Source: Candidatus Nanohaloarchaea archaeon
GTDB taxonomy: Archaea > Nanohalarchaeota > Nanosalinia > Nanosalinales > Nanosalinaceae
Assembly (NCBI GenBank): GCA_013343275.1
Contig: CP046106.1
Span: 806,001-870,000, forward strand
Length of the DNA: 64,000 bases
Direction of reading: 5' to 3'
Part shown: positions 31,167-38,680 of the stretch, in pieces
Layout of the letters: the number at the start of each line of letters is the position of its first letter
How positions within the stretch are numbered: position 1 is the stretch's first letter
Notes under the pieces: model-generated
The model's database searches: none
Told to the model about the DNA's origin: nothing
What the model saw: only the letters and a program-made list of their open reading frames with translations
Position numbers and translations under genes: made by a program

Positions 31167-33566
31167 ATGCGAAAAACCTATGCGGCAGCATTTCTGCTTG
31201 TCCTGATCGCAGCAATATCCGCGCCCGTCGCCGCACAGGGAATAACAGGGCCAACACAGTCATTCTACAACGCAGACCCGATAGGGTTCGTAGACTCGCT
31301 TACAGTCACCGATATCAACAACGGCCAGGACTTCCTTGTATTCGTAATACTACCGCTTATAGGAGTATACGGCCTGATGTGGTTCCTGTTCTCCAAAGTA
31401 CTGCAGGTAGCAGAAAACAACTTTGCCGACAACTCCAGCCCTACGGACGATGATCTATCAGAAATGGGGCAGAAAGCAGCAGTACTGATGGCCGCAGCAG
31501 TCGCCGTAGTAACAGTCATGCGGTTCGGCAACTTCTCACCTATAATGACACTCATACTATTCCTCCTCGCACTATACATGCTATACAAAAACGGCCTCGG
31601 CTTCATCGGAGCAGGAGGCGGCGGAGGACAAGGCCCACCGGGACCACAAGGTCCACAAGGAGATCAAGGACCGCAAGGCCCTCCTGGAGATTCACCTGAC
31701 CTGCCTGATGATCTAGTAACGGAAGATGATATACCGGACGATATTGGCGGTGGTGATGGCGGTGACGGAGGTGATGGTGGTTCTCCGGGCGGAGGCGGCA
31801 GCCCATATCAGAACATGGATCTGGATCTCTCTAACCTCGTGGATATCGATAATGATTCTGCGCAGGAGATGGCTGCTATGATGCGTCAGGCTCAGCAGCA
31901 GATGCAGCAACAGCAGCAGATGCAGATGACCCCGGGTGTGATGCAGATGATGGCTTTGTTCCAGGGCCGTATGGCTCCAGGTAATGGCGGTGTAGTTATT
32001 CAGCCTCCTAACGGGCCTAATGTAACTGTTCAGCAGCAGCAGATTAATCAGCTGATGCAGATGATGATGCAGGTTATGTCGGAGGGTGATGAGGACTTTG
32101 ATATGAATGTAGCGATGCAGATGATGCAGGTTGTCGTCAAGAATGGTGGTGACTTGGATGGAGATCTTATTCAGGTTCTGGAGCAGTACTTCCAGAAGGT
32201 TGAGAATAATCCAAAGATTGTACAGATCAACAACATGGAGATAGAGAAGGTTGTTAACCAGCAGTACTACGATATCAGTCAGGTGATGGTTCAGCAGTTC
32301 CAGCAGTTCTTCAGCCAGAAAAACGTTGACATCGATGTTCTAGCCTACCACCAGTTCATCAACTTGCTGGAGTTAAACGTTACCGCAAACAGCGGAGATA
32401 CAGTAATTATACATGCTGATGAAGGCGACGTGGAGATCGATGCCTCGGTCATAGTCCAGTTCATTTCAGTCGTAGAAAACTATCCCTCATCCCAGATAGG
32501 AGTCCTTATAGAGAAACTTGTCAATGTGTTTGCCGACATTGACGGCCCGCTAACACAGGAGATCCTGGTCAACATCACGAATATAATGATAAATATAGAG
32601 GAGGGCGGAGATCCGAGTGAGGTAGGGCCTGACGGTGCAGAAATAAAGATTGAGGAGCTTGAGCTAGTGACTGTTGACGGCCATCAACCGTTCCCAAGAG
32701 TAAAGAAGAATGGAGGCTATGTCCATGTGGTTCCTGCTGGAGCATCTACCGATCAGATAGGTATACATGCAATGGTCAGCTGCAACCGGAACGATGGCCT
32801 ACAGCAGATAACGTTCAACTTTGATGATAACCAGAGAGATCTAGGCCTTAACTCCAGCAGTTTCGGCCACGACGAAAGCGATGTAGTTCCTCTAAGTGAT
32901 ATAGCCGGAAGCCACCAGTTCCAGGAAGGCCAGATGCATAACTTCGGCATCAACGTAGTAGGCCAGATGGGCAACAACGAGAACACTGTCGCACAGCTAG
33001 AGGTATGGGCACCAGTAGATACACCGGAAGAAACTCCTGAAATCCCGGCTCTTGAGCCAGGCCCTGATGCGCCGCCTCTGCCTGAAGGAGAGGGTGTTTC
33101 TAAGCTGCCTGAGGATATAGAAAAAATAATAGATGATCTTGAAGGAGAGATAGATATTGAGAAGGATGTTGTGCAGGAGAAAAAGGACGCAGAGAACAAG
33201 CTAGCTGATGCATTGAGAGAGCTACTTGATAATCAGGATATTCTACATGCCCTAGTTTACTTCAGACAGGTTGATTTCGATGCTCCTCACGCCGACGTCC
33301 ATCAGCAGGTTGAGAAAATAATCTCTAATCTGGATGGTATAGATGAGGCCTCTCAGCTTCATTCCGAAATGAGGAATATTCAGCAGGTTTTCGGGAAAGT
33401 TGAGAATGCTTTAGATGAGCTACAAGATGCTTACGATAAGATGTCGGGCAGTGCAGGAGTACAGGCGCAGGATCAGGCAGATCTGGAAGAGATTTCAAAG
33501 TTAGTAGATAAACTGTCGGAAGGAAGAGAAGTACGTGAATATCTAAGTAAGCATTACAACGTGTAG
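31167..33566 (+). CDS. Membrane-core family protein 2 with collagen-like and helical regions
   Basis: 799 residues: signal peptide (1-24), hydrophobic helices at about 56-76, 103-118 and 125-150, then a collagen-like stretch of seven Gly-X-Y triplets (residues 156-176: GPP GPQ GPQ GDQ GPQ GPP GDS), a Gly/Asp hinge, a long Met/Gln-rich region, a beta-type domain (about 515-625), and a C-terminal helical domain. That last domain (ENKLADALREL...VDFDAPHADVHQQVEKI...VENALDELQDAYDKM) is shared with the next gene. TATA-like TGTATTAAAG is about 25 bp upstream. Unrecognised; possibly a trimeric extracellular stalk. Confidence 0.78.
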   Translation: MRKTYAAAFLLVLIAAISAPVAAQGITGPTQSFYNADPIGFVDSLTVTDINNGQDFLVFVILPLIGVYGLMWFLFSKVLQVAENNFADNSSPTDDDLSEMGQKAAVLMAAAVAVVTVMRFGNFSPIMTLILFLLALYMLYKNGLGFIGAGGGGGQGPPGPQGPQGDQGPQGPPGDSPDLPDDLVTEDDIPDDIGGGDGGDGGDGGSPGGGGSPYQNMDLDLSNLVDIDNDSAQEMAAMMRQAQQQMQQQQQMQMTPGVMQMMALFQGRMAPGNGGVVIQPPNGPNVTVQQQQINQLMQMMMQVMSEGDEDFDMNVAMQMMQVVVKNGGDLDGDLIQVLEQYFQKVENNPKIVQINNMEIEKVVNQQYYDISQVMVQQFQQFFSQKNVDIDVLAYHQFINLLELNVTANSGDTVIIHADEGDVEIDASVIVQFISVVENYPSSQIGVLIEKLVNVFADIDGPLTQEILVNITNIMINIEEGGDPSEVGPDGAEIKIEELELVTVDGHQPFPRVKKNGGYVHVVPAGASTDQIGIHAMVSCNRNDGLQQITFNFDDNQRDLGLNSSSFGHDESDVVPLSDIAGSHQFQEGQMHNFGINVVGQMGNNENTVAQLEVWAPVDTPEETPEIPALEPGPDAPPLPEGEGVSKLPEDIEKIIDDLEGEIDIEKDVVQEKKDAENKLADALRELLDNQDILHALVYFRQVDFDAPHADVHQQVEKIISNLDGIDEASQLHSEMRNIQQVFGKVENALDELQDAYDKMSGSAGVQAQDQADLEEISKLVDKLSEGREVREYLSKHYNV

Positions 33567-33620
33567 AAGCAGCCGGTTCAGGAATAACTAATAAAAACCT
33601 CTTTCTGTAGTAATTTACAC

Positions 33621-34142
33621 ATGGCAACAAACGTTGATGTCAATATCGACAACTTCATGAGCGATCTAAAGGATATTCTAAATGATCTAGAAAAAGAGGA
33701 GCAAATTGAGCAGCAGATAATTGAAGAGCAGAAAGATGCAGAAGAGAAGCTTGCTGAAGCTCTAAGAGATCTAACTGGGAGAGATGAGAAAGGTCAGTGG
33801 TCAGAAGGAGCCCAAGGTGCACTTCAGGCATTAATCCAGTTTAGAGATGTGAACTTTGATGCGCCTCATGCAGAAGTCCACCAGCAGGTAGAGCAGATCA
33901 TCAAGAACTCTAAAGGCATTAATGATGCTGCAAAGCTCCAGAGCCACTTGCAGGACTTCCATCATGGAATTGGAAATATTGAGAGAGCTCTAGAAGAGCT
34001 GCAGGATGTCTATCAGAGGACTTCTGAAGATGCTGAACATCAGAAAGCTGATGTTAAGGAGCTCAGAGAAATCCAGCAGGTTGTTGGCAAGCTTCAGCAG
34101 GGGGCACAGAGATACTCCAAGTGGGCACAGGGAGAACGATAG
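33621..34142 (+). CDS. Stand-alone helical domain protein, paralogous to the C-terminus of the preceding protein
   Basis: 173 residues, charged and helical, no signal peptide or membrane segment. It aligns with the last 150 residues of the preceding product: AEEKLAEALRDL, VNFDAPHAEVHQQVEQIIKN, IGNIERALEELQDVYQR. The conserved core is a D[FA]xAPHA[DE]VHQQVE[KQ]II phrase. CTAATAAAAACC lies about 27 bp before the ATG. Without a visible export signal it may be a cytosolic partner, or an inhibitor or chaperone of the membrane form. Confidence 0.75.
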   Translation: MATNVDVNIDNFMSDLKDILNDLEKEEQIEQQIIEEQKDAEEKLAEALRDLTGRDEKGQWSEGAQGALQALIQFRDVNFDAPHAEVHQQVEQIIKNSKGINDAAKLQSHLQDFHHGIGNIERALEELQDVYQRTSEDAEHQKADVKELREIQQVVGKLQQGAQRYSKWAQGER

Positions 34143-34193
34143 TTTCTCTCCTACCCCCTTAACTTCTTAATATTCTAAACTTAGTTGCTTATT

Positions 34194-35651
34194 ATGCCAA
34201 GCAAGAAAAGTATCTTGTTTTCGACAGTATTTCTTTCCCTAATACCTTTATCAGCTGCTCAATCGGGCAACCAGTTCTTCACACTTTTCAGTGGTTATGT
34301 CGGTATGCCTGTAACTAATGGCCAGCAGTTCATAATGTATGTTCTTGCGCCCTTCCTGTTTGTATTTGCTATCTCCCGATTTATAGCAAAAGGCGCCTTA
34401 ATGAATGCAATGGAAAGCTCCGGGCTTGGCGGAGAAGTAGGTAAGCGAGCACCTACATTGATCGGCGTTGCGACAGCAGGCATAATGATGATACTGTTTG
34501 GCGGCGTACTGCTATGGCTGATTGTAATATTTGCAATTCTCGGAGCAGGATGGTTCCTACTCGGAAGTACAAAATATGCTGCAGATAGCACAGGTGTGAC
34601 TGGAGGCCTCAAGAAAGGAGCATCCGCGGTCAGCGATAGAATGGGCTCAGGGTCTTCTAGCAGCGGAGATTCTAGTGGTGTAACAGCTGAGAAGGTAAGT
34701 GATATGCTAGATGATAGAATAGATCAGCTGAAGAGTGAGTTATCGTCTATTGATGATGAGGAGCAGGATGAGAAACAGAAGGAAGATCAGACAGAGCAGG
34801 AGGAAGAAGAAGGTCAGAATCCTGATCAGGTAGAGGACGAAATAGAATCTGAAGAGGCCGAGTTGATGGATATAGTTAAGAAACTGGAGACGGTTGAAGA
34901 ACAGTTGAACGGTCTCGAGAGCGATATAGACTCCATAGAAGAACTGGAGCTTGATGAAGTCCAGAGGGATATGAGTAAGCTAAATGATGTGGAGAGTGTT
35001 GAGCAACAGGTAAATGAAGATCTACAGGACATGATTCAGAGAGCAAAGGCTGGTAGAGTAGATGAAGAAGTTCTGGAAGAGTTCGCATCTAATATGGCTG
35101 AGTGGGAGGATTATCTGCGAGAGCTGAGGCATGATATGGCGCATGAACATAATATCCATCAATCTGTCGATAAAATTCTAGAGGACCTGCGCGAGATGAG
35201 AGATGTTCTTGACTTTGCTGAAAGCGATATCCACAAGGCGGAAACGCTCGTCAATGAACTTGAAGATGAGGAGCAGAAGGCTGAAGCTCTGTCTCAGAAA
35301 TATGGCGCTCGTGAAATCTTTGAAGAAATTGAGCAGGATGAGTCTGAGACTTCAGACATAGAGTCGGAAATAAGAAATAAAGTAGTAGAAAGATACCAGG
35401 AACTTCAGCAAGGGATTGAAGATGAGATAGAAAGAGCTGAGGAATTGAAGGAGTATGATGAGCAGGAGTTCGATGAGATTCTGGATATAGTTCAGGGATT
35501 GGATCAAGAAGAAGGTGCTCTAAGCAATTTAAGGAATAGGTTTAGTAATGGCCCTCACGAAGAGTATGAACAGGAGCTGGAAGATATTATTGAGCATATA
35601 GAGGAGATAGAAAGTATGGCCCGGCAGTTAAGCTCGGAGCATCAGGCCTAG
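34194..35651 (+). CDS. Membrane-core family protein 3 with long coiled coil
   Basis: 485 residues from the ATG; a TTG three codons upstream is less likely. Signal peptide 1-22, helices at about 45-64 (FIMYVLAPFLFVFAISRF) and 88-124 (APTLIGVATAGIMMILFGGVLL...), a Ser/Gly linker, then a very acidic coiled-coil region. Within it, AHEHNIHQSVDKILEDLREM recalls the PHAxVHQQVEKI segment of the two preceding proteins. The membrane core matches those at 30704, 31167, 36113 and 36688. Unrecognised; likely a structural element of the same assembly. Confidence 0.72.
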   Translation: MPSKKSILFSTVFLSLIPLSAAQSGNQFFTLFSGYVGMPVTNGQQFIMYVLAPFLFVFAISRFIAKGALMNAMESSGLGGEVGKRAPTLIGVATAGIMMILFGGVLLWLIVIFAILGAGWFLLGSTKYAADSTGVTGGLKKGASAVSDRMGSGSSSSGDSSGVTAEKVSDMLDDRIDQLKSELSSIDDEEQDEKQKEDQTEQEEEEGQNPDQVEDEIESEEAELMDIVKKLETVEEQLNGLESDIDSIEELELDEVQRDMSKLNDVESVEQQVNEDLQDMIQRAKAGRVDEEVLEEFASNMAEWEDYLRELRHDMAHEHNIHQSVDKILEDLREMRDVLDFAESDIHKAETLVNELEDEEQKAEALSQKYGAREIFEEIEQDESETSDIESEIRNKVVERYQELQQGIEDEIERAEELKEYDEQEFDEILDIVQGLDQEEGALSNLRNRFSNGPHEEYEQELEDIIEHIEEIESMARQLSSEHQA

Positions 35652-35710
35652 AGTAGGTTTAGATATTTAAGTAAGGCTTAATAACACAATGCTAAGAGGT
35701 TTCAAAATAC

Positions 35711-35851
35711 ATGGCTCTGACAGTGGAAGCAATAATGAATAACCTGATGGCCTATCCAGAGGTAGCAGCGGTAGGCTTTGTAGCAGGTTTCCTTGCAAGA
35801 TGGTACATGGGTAAAAGAAATAACGGCGGCGCTGGAGGCGGCTGGGGTTAA
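35711..35851 (+). CDS. 46-residue single-helix protein with Gly-rich end
   Basis: MALTVEAIMNNLMAYP is followed by a hydrophobic helix (EVAAVGFVAGFLARWYM) and the tail GKRNNGGAGGGWG. The stop is 4 bp before the next ATG. Small size, co-orientation and tight spacing with the following three membrane genes support a real gene in an operon. Confidence 0.6.
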   Translation: MALTVEAIMNNLMAYPEVAAVGFVAGFLARWYMGKRNNGGAGGGWG

Positions 35852-35855
35852 CACC

Positions 35856-36116
35856 ATGAAACGAGATACTAAATTCCACGAGTTTGTATACGAGATAGAA
35901 AACATTCTAGATGAACTCCTGATTGCGTTCCTATCGTTTGGAGCCATAGTAGTGTCGGTATGGACTCTTCAGAGAACTCAGGGTCTTACCATGAGTTCTT
36001 TCGGCGATATTATACAGCCGTGGATCGTAATGCTAGGCCTTATGATCATCGGGAGAGAGCTATGGATGATGAACCGCAACCTTGAAGAGTACTTGAGAAG
36101 AGAAGAAGGTGAATGA
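35856..36116 (+). CDS. 86-residue two-helix membrane protein
   Basis: A charged N-terminal helix (RDTKFHEFVYEIENILDE) precedes two hydrophobic segments (LLIAFLSFGAIVVSVWTL; IIQPWIVMLGLMIIGREL) and a charged end. The ATG at 35856 follows the tiny gene by 4 bp. The stop overlaps the next ATG (ATGA), with GGTGA just before it. Unrecognised; part of the operon encoding two five-helix proteins. Confidence 0.7.
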   Translation: MKRDTKFHEFVYEIENILDELLIAFLSFGAIVVSVWTLQRTQGLTMSSFGDIIQPWIVMLGLMIIGRELWMMNRNLEEYLRREEGE

Positions 36117-36685
36117 GCAAAGTGGCTACAGGATTCGCCGCTCTAATCACTACTCTTGAAGGAGTAGATTTCTTCACACTCCTACTTCCTTTCCTAGTAA
36201 CCTATGTAGTACTTCTGTTCGGAGTACGTCAGATAGGCCATCTGGAAGATTCAAATGTTCCTCCGGTGGTAGCACTGGCAGGAGCATTCTTCCTGGCCTT
36301 CTTCCTCGCCAACAATCCAGGTTATCAGTCATTCTTCACACAGTACTGGGCCCGGATAGCAATAGGAATGATGGGAGTACTAGGCCTAGGAGCAATCCTC
36401 GGCCTTGCAGGATGGGGCAATGTATTGAGCGATTCCAAGCCGCTGGGAATGCTTGTGCTGATAGCAGGCTTCGCAGTATTCGCAAGAACCGGCGGTTTAG
36501 AGGCTATTATCCCTCTACCAGATACTACGGTCCAGCAGATGGTAAACACTGTGCTTAGCTCTCCACTTATCTGGCTTGTCCCGCTCGGATTTGTGATGTA
36601 CTGGACCTCACCATCATCAGGAGACGATGATGACGGAAGTTCACTGGAGGATAAACTGGACTTCGTCCTAGGCAGCGGTGATTGA
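36113..36685 (+). CDS. Membrane-core family protein 4 (five helices)
   Basis: 190 residues with predicted helices near 19-38, 49-66, 78-101, 109-125 and 148-165, ending in an acidic Asp/Ser tail. FFTLLLPFLVTYVVLLFGV and PPVVALAGAFFLAFFL correspond to the Pro-aromatic and Ala-rich helices of its neighbour. The two proteins share the five-helix order and are probably a duplicated pair forming a membrane complex. Unrecognised family. Confidence 0.75.
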   Translation: MSKVATGFAALITTLEGVDFFTLLLPFLVTYVVLLFGVRQIGHLEDSNVPPVVALAGAFFLAFFLANNPGYQSFFTQYWARIAIGMMGVLGLGAILGLAGWGNVLSDSKPLGMLVLIAGFAVFARTGGLEAIIPLPDTTVQQMVNTVLSSPLIWLVPLGFVMYWTSPSSGDDDDGSSLEDKLDFVLGSGD

Positions 36686-36687
36686 TC

Positions 36688-37185
36688 ATGGGAGCAATTG
36701 AGCAGGTAATATTGACCATGGAAGAAATGGGCTTCAACGTATTCCTTCCATGGCTCCTAATATTCTCAGTCACATACGGCCTGCTTAACAAGTACGAACC
36801 TATCAGCGAAGAAACCCAGGTTAACGGCGTCATATCCCTGGCCTTCGCTTTCCTGTCCGTTATCGGTGTCACTAGTTTCGCCCCCGCAGGGATGTGGACA
36901 CATTTTGCCTCGGCTATAGCCTTCGGTATCTTCGGAATGCTTTCACTAATGATTCTTTTCGCAGTAGCAGGATATGATCTGGATGATATGGGAGAGGCCT
37001 GGTCGCTTCCATGGATATTTGCCGGAGTAATAGGAGTAGTTGCATTTGTGAGCGTGATAGTTGGATATGGAGGAGGAACTGCCCGTCTCATCGGCCAGGG
37101 CAACCTGTTTGATCAGGTAGTGATGCCTATACTCTCGCTGGTATTCGTGATAATAATAGTTCTGTTCACAACTCAAGACTTCTGA
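36688..37185 (+). CDS. Membrane-core family protein 5 (five helices)
   Basis: 165 residues from the ATG, preceded by GGTGATTG; a TTG two codons earlier is possible. Helices lie near 17-34 (FNVFLPWLLIFSVTYGLL), 45-62 (VNGVISLAFAFLSVIG), 74-95, 108-127 and 143-161. Helix order and the first two helices mirror the preceding gene, from which it is separated by 2 bp. Last gene of this plus-strand unit before two minus-strand coiled-coil genes. Confidence 0.75.
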   Translation: MGAIEQVILTMEEMGFNVFLPWLLIFSVTYGLLNKYEPISEETQVNGVISLAFAFLSVIGVTSFAPAGMWTHFASAIAFGIFGMLSLMILFAVAGYDLDDMGEAWSLPWIFAGVIGVVAFVSVIVGYGGGTARLIGQGNLFDQVVMPILSLVFVIIIVLFTTQDF

Positions 37186-37246
37186 TAAGCTAAAGTGAGA
37201 ACAGTTAACTCGAGAAAAATTTAGATAGAAAAAATTTGTGTATAGC

Positions 37247-38173
37247 CTACCAGTCCTCGATATCCATGTCGTCCATTTCCTGCTGTGAGACGTTTGTATC
37301 TGTCTCTATTCCTTTCTCCTGCTTGATTTCTTGAACTAGACTGGTCAGATCCCTTACATTGTCAACTAGGGAAGGTAGTACCTGCTGGAAAGCCTTCTCC
37401 AAGCCTCCTATCCTTGATTCATAGGAGTCAATATGGTCCTCCATCTCGTCTACTTTCTGCACGAACTGCTGCTGATCTTCATCGTCGCGGACTTCGAGCT
37501 CTTCAACTCTGTCCTCAAGTTCGTCTACTTTATCGGCAAGAATATCTATCTCATCAAAGACATCGTCGAAACGCTGCTCAACCCTCTGGAAGTTCTCGGA
37601 TACAATAGTTTCAATAAGCTCTTCAACCTCAGGGTCAACCGTGCCCTGTGAAGGATTAGCCATTTGCTGGCCTCCTCCCTGCTGAGGCTGTTGAACCTGC
37701 TGATTTTGATTATTGTTATTCTGGTTCTGATTGAATCCCTGATTTTGTTGAAAGTCTTGCTGCTGTTGCTGTCCATTGTTCTGATTCATCTGTTGATCTC
37801 CCTCTGAGTTACCATCGAAACCTTCATCCATAGGACTCACTGCCTCCTCCCCGTTATTATCTTGGTATGGGGTCATGGGCTCAGGACCTCCTTGATTACC
37901 GTTATTGCCAGTAGCTGAGCTCTTCACTGCGCTGTTGATCGCTCTCTCAATTTCCGTCTGTGAAAACTGGCCCTGTAACTCTTCTTTAATTTCCTCCTCG
38001 GAGTAACCCTGGTTGAACATATCTTCAACACGCCGCTCAACACCGTTACCTCCGAAGGAAGAGCCTTGTTGATTATTGCTGGAGCCGCCAAAATCTCCGA
38101 ATCCGCCGCTGCCTGAGTTAGAATCTCCTTGATCGCCATCGTCCTTTAATCTATCAAACAACTTGAATTCCAT
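37247..38173 (-). CDS. Cytosolic Q/N-rich coiled-coil protein
   Basis: 308 residues without signal peptide. An N-terminal Gly/Ser stretch is followed by a small three-helix module (VERRVEDMFNQGYSEEEIKEELQGQFSQTEIERAINSAV), a Gln/Asn-rich region (about 110-170), and a strong heptad coiled coil (about 180-290: IDILADKVDELEDRVEELEVRD). Archaellum loci encode coiled-coil FlaC/D/E adaptors near FlaI/FlaJ, and this may be a functional analogue. Similarity is in architecture only, so I do not use those names. Confidence 0.72.
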   Translation of the reverse strand: MEFKLFDRLKDDGDQGDSNSGSGGFGDFGGSSNNQQGSSFGGNGVERRVEDMFNQGYSEEEIKEELQGQFSQTEIERAINSAVKSSATGNNGNQGGPEPMTPYQDNNGEEAVSPMDEGFDGNSEGDQQMNQNNGQQQQQDFQQNQGFNQNQNNNNQNQQVQQPQQGGGQQMANPSQGTVDPEVEELIETIVSENFQRVEQRFDDVFDEIDILADKVDELEDRVEELEVRDDEDQQQFVQKVDEMEDHIDSYESRIGGLEKAFQQVLPSLVDNVRDLTSLVQEIKQEKGIETDTNVSQQEMDDMDIEDW

Positions 38174-38217
38174 ACGGCTCGCCTACAAGTATAATACGGT
38201 TTCTGGTTTATAAACAA

Positions 38218-38649
38218 TTAATCCTTTTGTCTAAGCTTTTTCTCGACTATCCGCTCTACCTCTTCCTTACTCAGACCTCCATTACTGTTATTCTCATCTA
38301 TCAGCTTCTTTACCTCTTTCTTAGTCATGAAAGAAGAGTTGATGGGGTTCATCAAGTCCATGTAGTTCTCGATCTCCTCTATCTCCTGAGAAGTAACAAA
38401 CTTCCTCTTCTCCCGGTTAATCTCCTTAATGTCAACCTCCAGATTCGCGATTCTATCTCTTATCTCGCTCATATCGTCATTAATATCCTGTATATCATCG
38501 CTGAGAGACTTAGTCTTCTTCAAGAGGCTGTCATCGAGAGTGTTGACTCTCGCATTGATGTTCCTTACCTTTTCCTCCAGATCCCGGATCCTCCGGTTGA
38601 AGTCGTTTACCCTATCTACTAACTGATTTACAAGGTCTTGCTGAGGCAT
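38218..38649 (-). CDS. Small coiled-coil protein next to the secretion ATPase
   Basis: 143 residues, almost wholly heptad-patterned (LVDRVNDFNRRIRDLEEKVRNINARVNTLDDSLLKK...IANLEVDIKEINREK), ending in a short helix-turn segment (MTKKEVKKLIDENNSNGGLSKEEVERIVEKKL). It is divergent from the ATPase gene with a 31-bp gap and lies upstream of the larger coiled-coil gene on the minus strand. A cytosolic scaffold or adaptor for the filament motor is plausible. Confidence 0.72.
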   Translation of the reverse strand: MPQQDLVNQLVDRVNDFNRRIRDLEEKVRNINARVNTLDDSLLKKTKSLSDDIQDINDDMSEIRDRIANLEVDIKEINREKRKFVTSQEIEEIENYMDLMNPINSSFMTKKEVKKLIDENNSNGGLSKEEVERIVEKKLRQKD

Positions 38650-38680
38650 TCACTTTTATTTTAGAAACGCGCCAATAATA

